A stretch of DNA of 64,000 nucleotides, from the NCBI GenBank assembly GCA_014281115.1, contig JACONQ010000011.1, forward strand, positions 496,001 through 560,000, read 5' to 3'. Position numbers and translations under genes: made by a program. The notes under the pieces are model-generated. The model saw only the letters and a list, made by a program, of their open reading frames with translations. It made no database searches and had not been told where the DNA came from. Below, in pieces: positions 10,801-22,845 of this stretch (position 1 is the stretch's first letter; each line of letters starts with the position of its first letter). Source of the DNA: Laburnicola sp. R22_1 (taxonomy: Eukaryota; Ascomycota; Dothideomycetes; Pleosporales; Didymosphaeriaceae).

Positions 10801-12305
10801 GGTGGAGATGTGGTCCTGGGTCAGACCGAGCTGCTCCAGGGAGGCACCAGCGGCGATCTGGATCTGAGCCGCGACGATGTCGATGCCGGTGACTTCTTCG
10901 GTGATGGTGTGCTCGACTTGACTGTCATAGTATTAGCAATCGTTCACTGTGGCGGTCGGGTTGCGAAGTCGCGGTCGGGCTGGTTCCAACACACAAAAGC
11001 TCCCCCGACGGGCTTCAGTACGCCATATTCCATACTGAACTTACATGCGCGGATTTATTTCTATAAAGTAATATTTATTGCCTTCGACCAAGAACTCGGC
11101 AGTGCCAGCATTGCGGTACTTGACCGACTGGGCGAGCCTAACGGCGTCGTTCAGGATAGCATCACGCGTCTCGACCGGGAGATCTTTAGCCGGGGCAATC
11201 TCAACGACCTTCTGATGACGACGCTGCACGCTGCAATCGCGCTCGTAGAGATGCACGACGTTGCCGTAGTTGTCGCCGAGCAGCTGCACCTCGATGTGCT
11301 TGGGCTTGTCCAAGAAGCGCTCGACGAAGACGGTGCCGTTGCCGAAGGCGGACTTGGCCTCCGAGGTGGCTCGCTCGAAGTTGTCCTTGAGCGTCGACTG
11401 CTCGCGGACGACGCGCATGCCACGGCCACCGCCGCCATATGCGGCCTTGATGATGATGGGGAAGCCATGCTCGTCGGTGAAGGCCTTGACGTCCTCGTAC
11501 TTTTCGACGGGGTCGGGGGTGCCGGGCACCACGGGCACGTTGCATTTGATGGCCAGTCTTCGGGCGGAGACCTTGTCGCCGAGCGCATCAATGGTATCGG
11601 GGGAGGGGCCGATGAACTGCAGCACGCGTAAGCTCGGGATTGCATATCAGAAGCGTCGGACGGCGGGCGCCGGCTTGTGCTCAGATGCAGATGCAGATGC
11701 AGCTGCCCCGCCATCCGTTCGGCTCAGCGAAGGAAAGGTGCAGGGGCACGTCACGTCATCAACACGCTAAACAACACAGTGAGCACTCACGATAATGCCG
11801 GCCTGCTCGACCTTGCGGGCAAACTCTGCATTCTCCGACAGGAAGCCGTAGCCCGGGTGGATCATGTTGACCTCGTGCTCCTGCGCAATCTTGACAATCT
11901 CGTCCGAGGCCAGGTAGGCGCCGACGGGCGTGTACTGGCCGCGGTGGCCGATCTCGTAGGCCTCGTCGGCCTTTTGCCGGTGCATGCTGAGGCGGTCCTC
12001 ATGGCTGTAGACGGCCACGGTGTGCAGCGACAGCTCGTGGGCCGTCCGGAAGATGCGGATGGGGATCTCTCCTCGGTTGGCGACTGGCGGCGCTGTTAGA
12101 GGCTACTCACGGGAGCTTATGGGAGGCCATTGGGCGGGGCGGGCTTACCCAGCAGCTTCTTCAGCTGCATGATGGAGCTCGAGGCACGCAGCTTGTGGTG
12201 CACCGAGTTGCGGTGAGGGTGGTGCTCGCCATGCTCCTCGTCGTACTCGTTGTCGTCGATGGCCGACGACGCGACGGCGCTCTTGTCGACTGCCAGCGAA
12301 GTCAT
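7827..12305 (-). CDS. pyc: pyruvate carboxylase (cytosolic, biotin-dependent)
   Basis: The enzyme carboxylates pyruvate to oxaloacetate with ATP and bicarbonate (anaplerosis and gluconeogenesis). Ten exons join in phase: 12305-12149, 12083-11791, 11616-11045, 10921-10695, 10638-10597, 10447-9566, 9515-9402, 9331-9274, 9128-7985 and 7931-7827, giving 1197 residues, the usual length. Visible are [18 protein letters not shown] (biotin carboxylase start), the ATP-grasp glycine loop [31 protein letters not shown], the carboxyltransferase motif [18 protein letters not shown], and the biotinyl domain with AMKM, target lysine about 1162. The last intron falls directly after AMKM. The start follows the fungal cytosolic form, with an acidic N-terminus and no targeting peptide. 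The 145- and 149-bp introns at 9129-9273 and 10448-10596 each contain a short inverted-repeat element. Confidence 0.96.
9163..9242 (-). mobile_element. MITE-like element in pyc intron (copy A)
   Basis: An element of about 78 bp between TA dinucleotides starts AGACAAAAGTTTGAGTACAG and ends CTAAAACTTTTGTCC, so the ends are inverted repeats of about 14 bp. The interior TGTGTTACCTCGGGAT...GCGATGCCAAGGC matches four other places in this window and, inverted, the copy at 10486. It lies wholly within the pyc intron 9129-9273, leaving the splice sites intact. It is too short to encode a transposase. The TA flanks fit a Tc1/mariner-type mobiliser, by inference. Confidence 0.7.
10486..10570 (+). mobile_element. 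MITE-like element in pyc intron (copy B)
   Basis: About 85 bp, beginning CTGGACAAAAGTTTGAGTACAG and ending ACTAAAACTTTTGTCC, flanked by TA on both sides. On the opposite strand its interior reads GTTACTCCAGGATGAGCGAT then ACGAAGGCCAACTGTACTC, homologous to copy A in the other orientation. It lies inside the pyc intron 10448-10596, so the same gene carries two insertions of one family, in opposite orientation, about 1.3 kb apart. Confidence 0.7.
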
Positions 12306-13668
12306 GCTGGGCGACTGTGCAGTGGAGGGAGTCGCAAGGGGGGAATTGGGGAGAAGGAGAGAGAGAGAGAGAGAGCGAGGAGTGAGGGTGGGCAGGTCGG
12401 CCGGGCGAGGGCGTGATATATAGGGAACTAGGAGAATAGCTGGAGGGCGGTATCGGCAACCATGGAACAGCGCCGGCAAGCCTGGTTCGGAGATGTTTCA
12501 CAGGGTGCAATTGGAGGGCTGGACACCAACACCAAGCCAGAGCAGCATTGGGGAGAGCATATGCGGGCCATCCAAAACAACAGAGCTCCATGCATGCGCG
12601 GGCCTCCTGCAGGCTAGAGCTTCCCTGGCTCCCCTCGCTGACGCCCGTCGCCCGTCGCTTGTCGCGAAAAGGCCCCGCGCCGGCTGGCTCCCCAAATTCC
12701 GTGATCCCTCCCTCGTAACAGGTATTGTACACCACCAACACCCGCCCCCACGCGCCCGCCCACGGCTGGAAAAGCCTCTGACCGCTCATGTGCATCCCAT
12801 CACGCAGCCACTCACTTGCTCACCGCCAGGCCGACATCCAGTGACTCTCTCCCAAGGCTTCCACTCTCTCCCCCAAGTCCCAACCAAAAAACCTCCCCCA
12901 ACCCGCATAAGCTCGGCACGCCGGGACAACCGAGAGAGCCCGCCCGCGCTTTGCTTCGGCCACACACGCTGCACTGATAGCCGAAAGACGCCCGGGGTTC
13001 CGTCCGGGCCCGGCGCAGTCATGTGATAGCCAGTTCAGACATTCGCGCCCTCTGTCCCTTTCCGGCTCACAGGTACAGGTGCTGCTGTGCTGCTTTCCTG
13101 GGGGCCTGGGGGGGAGGGTTAGGCTACCGCCTTTCCAGACATCGCATCCCGCTCCACGCCAAGCTATTACCAACAACAACTTTCGGAGAAATCCTGTGCG
13201 GGCGCGAATTCTCTCCGAGCCCCCCCTCGAAACTCGTCAATTGATTCAAACAGAACATAGGGAATCTGAATCACGCGCTGCAGTAAATGCTGCACCGGTG
13301 CACCCTGCGTCGCCCGTGTGGAGCCCCCTCGCGGAGATCATCATATGCATGTCGGCTAGCCTCCTACCTAGCCTACTAGGTAGCCACATCTCAAAAAAAC
13401 CACAAAAAGAACGCGACTATTCAAGTAAATCAATTAGCTATTGTAGAATACATGAATCCGAACCTGCCCGGCGCACATCATGACTGACATGCTCCGAAAC
13501 ATTGGCAAGCCCCCGTCAACGCCTTGTAGAGTACACCGCTTCCCATAACCAGAGCATCTATGCACCCGCCCTGCTTTTGCACCATCCCCAAACCTCAAAC
13601 TAGATAGCTGAAAACGTGTCCGACTTCAAGTCAAGAATTCAAGACCCGTCTTCGTGGTAGAAGTGAGC
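12306..13668. promoter_or_regulatory. pyc promoter/leader and gap to clathrin 3' end
   Basis: No gene is supported. Just upstream of the pyc ATG, read on its strand, is a CT microsatellite (AG tract on the plus strand at about 12353-12378), a pyrimidine-rich leader typical of strongly expressed fungal genes. The rest, to the clathrin stop at 13669, has long GC-rich spurious open frames on both strands with no domains. A near-palindromic CCTACCTAGCCTACTAGGTAG lies at about 13363-13384. Confidence 0.5.
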
Positions 13669-16600
13669 TTAAAAGGCTCGGTAGCCTGTCGGCTGCGGGG
13701 CAATCCCGTTGGGCTGCTGATAAGGCCCCGGCGACGGAGCCGATCCCACTGGACCCTGCGTCAGCATGAGGCGCGAGCCCAGGATTGGCGTGTCCTCCTC
13801 CTTCTGCTGCGACGCCTCGCGCGCCTTGCGCTCCTCATTGTCCTTCTTGAGCAGCTCGATCGTTGCCGCTTGCTGCGCGAGGAAGTTGATCATGTACGGC
13901 TGTGAACAAATCAGCATCCAGTTCCACATCACAGATACAAAGAAACATACCATGGTAAAGTCGTTCAGGTTGTGGCGCCACGAGATTTCCAGAATCACAT
14001 CAGGACGGATCAGGTCGTAGCATGCGTAGAGCATGCCTACGTAGCACTCCCGGCTACCGATGTCCACGAACTGTACGGGTTAGTAGACACACCGGTACGA
14101 TCGGGAAGAAACTTACATAGCGTAGCAGGTCCTCGACCACATCCGTCTTGGTGGACATTGCAGCAGTCTCAATGGCGTCCTTGAACAGCTTGTCCTGCTT
14201 CGACAGAGCGATCGACTTCTCCCAGCGCTTGTTCTTGCGATAGATGTTGGCGGCGATCTGGCGGAAGAAGACCAAGTCGTGTCGCTCCAGACGCTGCGCA
14301 AGATCCATAGCATCATAGTTGTCGTAATTTTGGACCGAGTCGCGCAGAGTCTTGTAGTCTTCCTCTTCGATCAACAGGTCGTTCAAAGCGTTGTTGACCT
14401 CGCGCTTGTTCTGAGATTGCACGTTGAGCAGGAAGGGCTTGATCAACGGAATGTTGTCCGACTTGAGGAACATGCGGACTACACGGTTGACATCGATCCT
14501 AGCGGTAAGCGCCTGCAGCAGATCAGTGAGGAGAGTTGGTTGCTCCTCGAGGTAGAAACCGAGAGCACGGTAGTAAATTTCAACGTTGGACGCCTTGATG
14601 ATGGTGTCCTTGAACGTCTGGTGCTCCCAAGCGTCTGCGGCACGTTCCATCATCGCAAGCGCAGCGTTGTCCCACTCGTCGTAGTGCACATACAGGAAGA
14701 TGAGTTCGGGCCACAGGTGTCCCTCCTCGCAGGCTCGGATGAGCTTTGGGATGTTGATTCTACTCCAGAACAAACGCAGGTGCTCCATAACGCGCTCGGG
14801 GTGATATTTGGAGAGAGCAATGCCCAGCGAGGTGAACATCCCCATGTGGGCTTAAGTGTTCGTTAGCATAGACTCCCAGTATGGTGAATTAAAGTAAGTA
14901 GTGGAATTCCAGTAAAACGAAAGAAAAATTGACTTACCACGCTCAAGGCCAAGCCCAGCCTCAAGAAGACTGATAAGCTCGTCGAAGTAGCCGTTACGCT
15001 CATACTGCTTCTCGAGGTCACTCAATTCTTCGGCATGAACAATGAGATTCAGACCGCAAATCTGAGCCAGACGGAATTCCTTCTTGCCTACGCATGCCTC
15101 GTTGACCTGGCGCCAGACCTTGATGCTGTTGGCCTTGCGGGCGCACTCTACAGCAGCCTGGTAATCCTCGAGATGGACAAGAGTAGTAGCAAGCTTGGCC
15201 CAGTTTGAGATGCTGGTGTAGAAGATCTTCGCAGCCTCGTGGTAACCTTCTTCATAGGCCTTGTCGCCGGACGCTTCCACATCGGCGACATTCGTAGCGC
15301 GAAGGAAGTCCTCAAGCTCGGGCAGCTGGTTGGTGCGAGCGTAGCAGAATGCCAATGCAGTATCGACCGGGACTTCGCGAACCGTCTTCCGTGCCATCCT
15401 CAAGAACTTGATGAGATCCTCATCCTTGCCAGCGTGGGTGCCGATCTCAATGACTTCCAGGAAATTCGATGGGTCACCAGCCCGGATGTACGAGTCAATA
15501 GAGTCTGTAACTCGCAGACCGTCGAGCTGAGCCTTGGCCACCCTGCTCCAGACTTCCGGAAGGTCGACGCGCTCCGCATATTCTTGCGCGCGGTCAATGC
15601 TGACAATATGCTCAATCAGAACATTGGCGGCTTCAACATGGTTCTCGTGCTTCTTGTAAATCTCAAATGCCTCCTCGAACATGCCGACCTCAATACATTG
15701 TTGAGCAATATCCTCCGGAGTATAGTGCTCAAGCTGGTGGATGTAGCCCATCATACGGCCGCGGTCGGACTTGGCCGCTGTGAGCATGAGCAGGTTCTGG
15801 AGCGAAGGGTTGTCGCTGAAGCTTGAAGGCTCCAGAATGATCTTCTCGAGGAGATCGATCAACTCTGCGGGCATGTCGCCCGTGATGAAAGCCTTGACAG
15901 CGACAGAAACCTTCTCCGGGTCCTGTGCTTCGGGCACAGCTGTACTCGTAACCTGGTCCACGAGAGACCGACGGTGCACGTTGTTAGGGCTGAGTACGTA
16001 GTCCCAGACCTCTCCGTCAGCACGTTCGAGAAGATAGCGAGCCTGTGCCTTGAACATTGAGTTCTCATTGGTGACATTGATCAGCTCCAGGTCGTTCTGG
16101 CCCTTGCTGTAGGCGATAAAGGCAAGGTTAGGGTCGCGCTTCTCGCAGTATTTACCAACAACCAAAGTATCGTATTGGTCATTATCCTGTAGGAATTTCT
16201 CCGGGTTGTTGTTGGAGTCAATGTAGATCTTTGCAAGCGCATTGTACACGGCCTGCTGTTGGTTACCGTCGGCAAGGGTCTGCTCGAGGAACGGCAGAAG
16301 GAGCTTGAGTCGGTTGCGCGACTCGACTTCAGCCACAAGCTCATCGATGGGAATAGAGGCCGGAGTGACCGATGACAAAAGACCCTTGATAATGCTCTCG
16401 TCGCAATCGACATCGAGAAGACCGCCAATAACAGCAGGGGTCCTAGCCGGGTTGACGCGCTGCACGTATACCTCAATCGATTTGAATTGCTGCTTCTTGT
16501 ACAGGTAAAGCACCAAATCGTGGATGAAGTTGTATCGATCGCAAACAATGATCAGAGGCAGCTGTTCCGTAAGGTTGGCTTCTTTGAGGAAGTTCTTGAC

Positions 16601-19185
16601 CTTCTCAGGATTGTAGTAGTTGCTCTCTCGGCAAATACGCTCAACCTCGGCTAGCTGGCCAACAGTCGTCGCAGCCTCAATGTACTTGAAATGCACATCG
16701 GGATCCTCGCTGACGTTAACGATGGAACCCAAGAAGAAGTAAAGACCTTCGGCAGTACGGTGCTTTTCCAATAGATCGATAATCCTATTGGCACCAAGAA
16801 GTTCGGAATACTTCTGAGCAATGCGGATTACGGCCTGGAGGTTTTGCCGAATGTTGGTAGTAAGCATGTGGTCCAAACAGTCGAGCGAAAGTTCGACAGT
16901 GAGTTTGCCAAAGTAGTTGATCAACCACTCCTCTGGAAGCTTGTCGGTATGTACGATCATACGCTTAATAGCTGCGGTGTCGTCCGTGTGCTCCAAGGCA
17001 CGGCTGAGCAGACCAGCCTGTTCGCACAGCGAAGCAACACGGGCCCTGTCGTAGTGGGTGAACATGTCGTTCCCAAGAATGGCGTCCGCCACTTGGGGCG
17101 CGCTTTGCAGATTCATCTCGAGGAGCTTGGTCTGCAGAGGGCCCTCCTCTGGCCGGTTGTTCGCAAGCACATCGAGCAAGAACGCGGTCGCTTGTTGGAT
17201 CATGCCTTGAGACTGAAAGATATCGACGACCCGGTCAATGCTGATGAGAGCACCACCTTCGTGCTTGGCCAGGCTAGCAGCGAACTCTGCTCCCTTCTCA
17301 GGTGCAACCCTAAAGAGAACCCATTAGCCAAATAACTTATTATTAAGTAGTGCATAGGCCTGTTACCTAAATATGTGCTGTAGCAGCACATTATAGTCAG
17401 GGTTGTATCCGACGGATTGGCAGTACTGGAGGATCATGTCGAAGTGGCCCAATTCTGCAAGCGCGGCAACCGCCTTTTGCGGCACGTTCGCCTCCTTGTA
17501 GATTAACAGTGCAAGGTTCAGATCGTGCGGCTTGGCCAAGTCTCCAAGCTCCTCGGAGCAGTGCAGCTTTCCCTCCTTCTGCCACTTTTCAACCAAGTGC
17601 TTCCGGCCCTGTACGAAAACGGGCCGGGCCAACTCGAGCGTCTCATCCTTGTTCAGACCGCCCTTGTCGAGCAGTTGGCCAAAGTATTGCAGAAGCACGG
17701 TAATCTGACCAGGCTGGGCGGGGATTTGACGCAATCGGTTGATCGTCTGAGGGGTACGAAGGAACCCGCGCGGTGAGTTGGCGGCAACCTTGGCGGCCTC
17801 GGCGTAGTTCGCCTGATTCATTAGAGTCTCGAATCGTTGCTGGTACAGGTTGTCAGCGCCTGGGAGTCCGCCCTTCGATGCCAGCTTATAGGCAATTTCT
17901 GAGCAAGCCGGGTTCTCCATGATATATGGAATGAGCGCATCCTCCCGAATCGTGGTGTGCAAAACTTGTCCCCGTTTGTTGATCACGACAACACCCTTGC
18001 CGTCATCATCGCGTGCAGTCGTAAATACCGTCTCTTCCGATATCCGATTCAAGAAGAGCGCGGTACCGGTCTCCAGATCGTGCAAGTGGATAAATCCAAA
18101 TTTGGTCACAACAATCAAGATGCCGTACTTGTGCGCGATGTGGATGCCGAGAGGGAAGTCACCGGTGCCCTCCGCAGGCCAGTGTATCGGGATGAGTCGC
18201 TTCGGGAACGTCGGGTTCGCCGGATTGTGGTCCACCTCGACAATGTTGATCTTGGCTTCTCCGGTGGTGGATTTGACGGCGAAGGCGAAGAGCTTTGAAT
18301 CGGACGACGCGCCGTCGAGACGAATCGTTCCAAACGTGGCAGCATGACCCTCGAGGGGCTGGCTGACGTTTCGCGCCTTGGAGAACAGCTGCATGTTGCC
18401 ACGAATGCCTCCAGTGGGATGCGATGCGATTCCAACCAAACACGACCAACTCTCGTCATCGTTAGTAACGTAGTTTATGATTTGGTTGTTCTGTGACTCA
18501 TGTCAGCCCTATCATCGCTGCAGATGCGCGCATCATACCTCCAGCTGCTCCTGGCGATCAAAGCTCTTGCGCGGTGTCGGCGGGCTGCTTCCGTCCAGCA
18601 CGTCCCAGTGGTACACCGACTTTGTGCTGACAAGCGCCAGAGTAGTCTGGCTAATCCATCGCCAGAACACAATGTCCTCGTGATGGGTATATGTCTGCAG
18701 GCGCTGCTTCGACTCTAGGTTGAAGAGCTGCAGTGTCCGACCCTGCGCCTTGAGAGCAATGATGGGCTCCGTCAAATGCATGATGGCGCTATCAGCGCGG
18801 ATTGGCCGCCGGATGACATTGTTTGTGTTTTTGAGGTCAATGATGACCGTCTCGGCGGGAGTGTTGGCCTCGTTTTGCTGCCGCACGCAGACGTACTTGT
18901 CCGATTCGAGAGTCTGGAAACACATTAGTCCTCTCTCCAACCACCGAGATACGTGTGCCGGTCGGAACGTACGCAATTCTGCCATGATATTGATGCCGGC
19001 TGTATACTCTGTTAGCTGGGGGCCTACGCGTCGAGCGCAGGTAGGCAGCATCGGCCGACGTACGAGGATGTTCAGGTTTGTGAGCTGTTGGATCCATTGT
19101 TAGCATCGTGGCTTCCACAGCGGCAAGCGGAGGGACTCACCAGCACCGGCTGCGAGACGTGCAGCGGAATCGGTCGTTGAGACAT
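13669..19185 (-). CDS. CHC1: clathrin heavy chain
   Basis: The structural subunit of the clathrin triskelion, coating vesicles at the plasma membrane, trans-Golgi and endosomes. Nine exons join in phase: 19185-19141, 19084-19064, 18999-18973, 18913-18539, 18490-17367, 17309-14938, 14850-14117, 14070-13951 and 13899-13669, giving 1682 residues, the family's normal size. The start MSQRPIPLHVSQPVLLTNL and the following PASISWQNCTLESDKYVCVRQ match the N-terminal beta-propeller. The long fifth and sixth exons carry the linker and clathrin heavy-chain repeats. The C-terminus has PYMINFLAQQAATIELLKKD (trimerisation region) and a proline/glutamine-rich tail ending GYRAF. The first three exons are very small (45, 21 and 27 nt) and were placed by conservation. 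A 47-bp piece of exon 6 recurs at 22324-22370. Confidence 0.96.
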
Positions 19186-20431
19186 GTTTGCGCCAGAGCA
19201 GCTCTGAGCTCACCGGGGGCGAGAGAGCAGGTGGCTTAACGGGGGTATCAAGGGAAAGAGGCAGAATTAGACCCAGAAGCAGGACACCGGAATCGCGCAA
19301 TAGGAAATGAGAGAGTGTGGGGAGGCGGGTGAGGGTGGTTGTGTTCGTGTTTGCAAAGTAAAGGAGCTCGCGACCAGGTGTCGTCTAGCCGGGGAAGGAG
19401 CTTGGCTTGGCTTGGGGTCCGAGCGGATGCGAACGACGACTTCCACCGTGGATGTTTTTGCAGCATGCTCTTACTGCCGCAGGAAATACATGTGAGGATG
19501 GAGGCAGAAGCGTTTGCGTAGTCTGCGTTTGCAGCATGTATCTCGAGATAAAGCCCTGGGGTCCGTTTGTTCCAGGGCTACTGTACGGCACGAGACGACC
19601 GTCCAAGCATTCACTGAGTAGCCGTCCTTTCTTAGGACCAGTGCCACTTGAACAGCACGCCGATTGCGAGCGGTTTTGTATATGTAATGTTCAAGAGTCG
19701 TTTATATCCATCCTTGATATCAAGGACACGGGGGCTTCAATGGCTTGGCATTTGTGTTGACACGGCCATCATGACAGGTCCTAGTAGGTTATGCAAGAAG
19801 AACACACGTATGTATGTATAATCTAACAAATTATGTACCACTTATGCCTTTCAACGATACGAAATTGCGTGTCCATGTCTCCCTCCGTTTCGTGTGATGC
19901 CAGACAAACGGAGGGACATGGCGTGGGCAAATGGTGCAATCTCAGCCGACTACGTGAGCCCAGATTCTCTTCCGGCTAGACTGGTTCTGTCCATAAGCAA
20001 TACAAGTATGACTCCTTCCTTAGTGACCAAAGGAAGCTCCGGTGGAGAGTGGCTGTGGAAACAGAATGCAAAGAAGCTCACGTCAGTCTATTCTTGACCA
20101 GCATGAACAAGATGGGAAATACACCGCCGGAGCACAGCATGTGCATATGCGTGTAAAGCCATGGTCGTTGACGCCCAAGATGCATGGATGGGCACGCTCT
20201 CTGTGATTGGGCCGCAGCGGGGCACTCCAATTTTGACACTGCGTGACGCCCAGCCCAACCATTGTCCGCGACGCTGTACTTCAGTTTCGCAATTTCCACT
20301 CTGCCTCCTCCGTTCACCCACGCACAACGCCCCGCACCCAAAAATACCGTGCTACTGCCACTGCATACCCTCTCGACCACGCTGCCTGCAACAACTGTCG
20401 CACGCCTACGCTCCACAGCTCAACCGGAATC
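19186..20431. promoter_or_regulatory. divergent intergenic region, clathrin / eIF3j
   Basis: About 1.25 kb separates the divergent starts of clathrin heavy chain (-) and eIF3j (+), so it should hold both promoters. An inverted CCAAT box (ATTGGG) lies at about 20208. A pair of inverted CTCCCTCCGTTTCGTGTG / CAAACGGAGGGAC segments at about 19879-19920 could form a hairpin. No gene is supported. Confidence 0.45.
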
Positions 20432-21456
20432 ATGGCTGCTGGTAAATGGGGTACGTCATATCCGCGCCCGCTGCGCACACCACGCACATGGCCGCCGCTC
20501 CTTCTCCGCCGTACACAACGCTGACAGTCTGCAGACGATGACGAAGAGGAGAGCACGCCTCCATCCTCGCCGCCCGCACCCGTCACCCGCCGCGGCAAGT
20601 TTGAGGACGAGGAAGAGGACAGCGATGTACGTCCGCTGCGCCCCGCCCCGCCCGCAGAACAAACGTGCTAACATGCGCAACGCAGGTCCTAGAGTCCTGG
20701 GACGCCGCCGAGGACTCGGAAGTCGAGCGTGAAAAGGCGAAGAAGGCCGCCGAGGCCAAAGCCAAGGCAGAGGCCGAAGCGAAAGCCAACCACAAGTCCA
20801 AGTCGCAGCGCATCGAGGAGCGACGGCAAGCGAACATGCGCAGGCGCGCTGCAGAGGAAGAAGAGGAGTCCGACACAGACGAAGACGAAGCCGATCGCCG
20901 CGCCCGGTTGCGCAAGACGGAGCAGGATGCCGATCTGGCGCACGCCGAGGATCTGTTTGGCGGCGCCGGGCTCAGTGTAGGCACCAAGCAACGTACCGGC
21001 CAGAAGGCGGTCACGCTCGCCGACGAGAGCGACCCCAACAATGTCATCGACCTCAGCTCGCTGAAGATCTTCAACCCTGCGACTAAGGATCAGTTCACCA
21101 AGCTGCGGGAGACGCTGGTGCCTCTGATCGGAAACAACCACAAGAAGGCGCAGTACTCCCTCTTCCTGCAGGAATTTACCAAGCAGATCGCCAAGGACCT
21201 TCCCAGTGAGCAGATTAAAAAGATCGCCAGTGGGCTTACTACCCTCAGCAATGAGAAGATGAAGGAGGAGAAGGCTGCTGAGAAGGGCGGCAAGAAGAGC
21301 AAGGCTGCGAAGACGAAGAGCAGCCTGAATGCTTCCCGCGACGTCGGCTTCAAGGCTGACACGAATGCGTACGAAGAAGACTTTGGAGAGTGAGTGCCTC
21401 GCAATGATGCTGCCTAGGAGTTTGACTAATTAAGTACCAGTGATGACTTCATGTGA
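20432..21456 (+). CDS. HCR1: eukaryotic translation initiation factor 3 subunit j
   Basis: eIF3j helps load eIF3 and mRNA on the 40S subunit and, in yeast as Hcr1, contributes to ribosome recycling. Four exons, 20432-20450, 20535-20626, 20686-21389 and 21441-21456, give 276 residues. The first exon is only 19 nt (MAAGKW). Features are an acidic N-terminus (DDDEEEST, DEEEDSDVLESWD), a long Lys/Ala/Glu-rich helix (residues about 45-90), the conserved core FNPATKDQFTKLRETLVPLI, and the C-terminal YEEDFGEDDDFM completed by a 16-nt last exon. The two micro-exons explain why a simple open frame would miss both conserved ends. Cytoplasmic. Confidence 0.93.
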
Positions 21457-22320
21457 GATGCTTCCGGTTCTCGCAGTTCTCGAATATCCCTCCCACGTTC
21501 TTCAGCGCTTCCGCACCGACATGGGCAGAGATACAACCACAGCGCCGCTTCACCTCCCCGTGTCCGCCGTGTAAGCTTGTGGTTGTGCTTGTGCTTGTAC
21601 AGCAGTATTGCCTGGTCGATCTAGCAGGAAGGCTGTAGGTCTCGAGGGCCCGGCGTCGCGGTTTCTGGTGTTTGTATTGCTTTATGCTATCGATTCCCTG
21701 GCATCCCTTTGCTTAGTTTGTTTTCCTTGCTGCATCGTCGCGATCAGGGCGTGGCATAGCGTGTGTGGGCGCATGGTCATGGCGGAGTCGTTACGTATAG
21801 ATGCGTTAGTATCGGCGGTGCATGAGCGTAGAGTATCTCACATGAATCCGATAAAAGTTCAGAACGTTTCGTCTCGTGCTGTGTTGTGATGCGTGTGAAG
21901 ATGGGCTGTGGTGTCTTGTAGATATGGCTTCGTGAGCGGGTCAGCTTAGTATATCTGCTATGGCGCATACTTGGGGGTATGGTGTCGGTCTACCTACCTA
22001 TAGTCTTCAAATAGTCTTTGACCGTGTGAGCACGTCTTTGATCTTCGGTTTTGTATTATTCCCAAGGCTTGCGGTCTCGGTCTCGCGCTTCACTGGATGA
22101 CATGTGGCTATGTTCTTCTGCAAGAGCTCCCGAACTTCTCTTATCTCTTTTTGTCTGAGGCTGTTTCTAGGTACCACGAGGGCATTCTATATTTCCTGGG
22201 TATGGTGGCATGGATATATTTATTCATGTTTGGGGCACCGGAACAGACTACAAGTGTTGTTGAAATGTAATAAGTTGTGTGAAGGAGCGTGCTCGGCGAT
22301 GTCTATCTCGTGCGATATGA
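21457..22320. other. gene-free region downstream of eIF3j
   Basis: The region begins the repeat-rich, gene-poor interval. T-rich 3' sequence follows the eIF3j stop. No open frame has a recognisable domain and no structured repeat was found. Confidence 0.4.
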
Positions 22321-22323
22321 TAA

Positions 22324-22370
22324 CCTTCGTGCTTGGCCAGGCTAGCAGCGAACTCTGCCCCCTTCTCGGG
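22324..22370 (-). repeat. displaced 47-bp fragment of clathrin heavy chain exon
   Basis: The 47 bp match clathrin heavy-chain exon 6 (17256-17302) at 45 positions. Read on the minus strand both encode EKGAEFAASLAKHEG in the same frame. The match starts within three bases of the exon boundary and stops before the sequence diverges on both sides. It is a gene fragment without flanking clathrin sequence. Confidence 0.85.
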
Positions 22371-22469
22371 TTTCATGTTGATCAGATGCTTGTGAGTATT
22401 AGCGGTGCTCAAAAAGTCCAAAACAGTCCAAAAAAAAAGCCCAGAAAAAAGGATCCCAGGATGAAAAGT

Positions 22470-22565
22470 TTAGTCGAGCTTTAAGCCCGACTTCGGCTTA
22501 GCCTCCGCGACCTTGCCGAGCTGCTTCTTGGTCCGGTAATGCCTGTCTAGCTTGGACTGGTCCAT
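22470..22565 (-). other. short open frame of 31 codons, possible gene fragment
   Basis: ATG to stop encodes 31 residues, beginning MDQSKLDRHYRTKKQLGKVA and continuing with a lysine-rich tail ending GLKLD. Composition is protein-like and basic, unlike the AT-rich surroundings. It lies about 100 bp from the displaced clathrin fragment on the same strand. I do not recognise it; it could be the C-terminal end of a nuclear or ribosomal-type protein gene carried here by duplication, or chance. Confidence 0.3.
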
Positions 22566-22772
22566 ACATAGGGATCGCATGTTGCACAGTAGAATTTCTG
22601 AGACGCGACATCTGCGACACGCTGGGCTGCCCTACTCTAGTCCATCGCCTTCGAAACTTTTTTTATTCCTGCAGCATTGCGTAGTGGCTGGGACATGTGA
22701 GTGTTATGCCACCTAGAGGCGAGTTACAATACGAGAATAAAATACTAATAGTAGTGCACAATTGATTTGTAT

Positions 22773-22828
22773 GTGTGTTACCCCAGGATAGGCAATGCGA
22801 AGGCCGGATGCACTTGAACTTTCGTCCT
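22773..22828 (-). mobile_element. MITE-like element fragment (copy C)
   Basis: The sequence GTGTGTTACCCCAGGATAGG...GCGAAGGCCGGATGCACTTGAACTTTCGTCC aligns with the interior and right end of the pyc-intron copies (9182-9239). The left inverted terminus is not clearly present, so this copy is truncated or diverged. Confidence 0.6.
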
Positions 22829-22845
22829 CTAGCTGTGTATAATTC

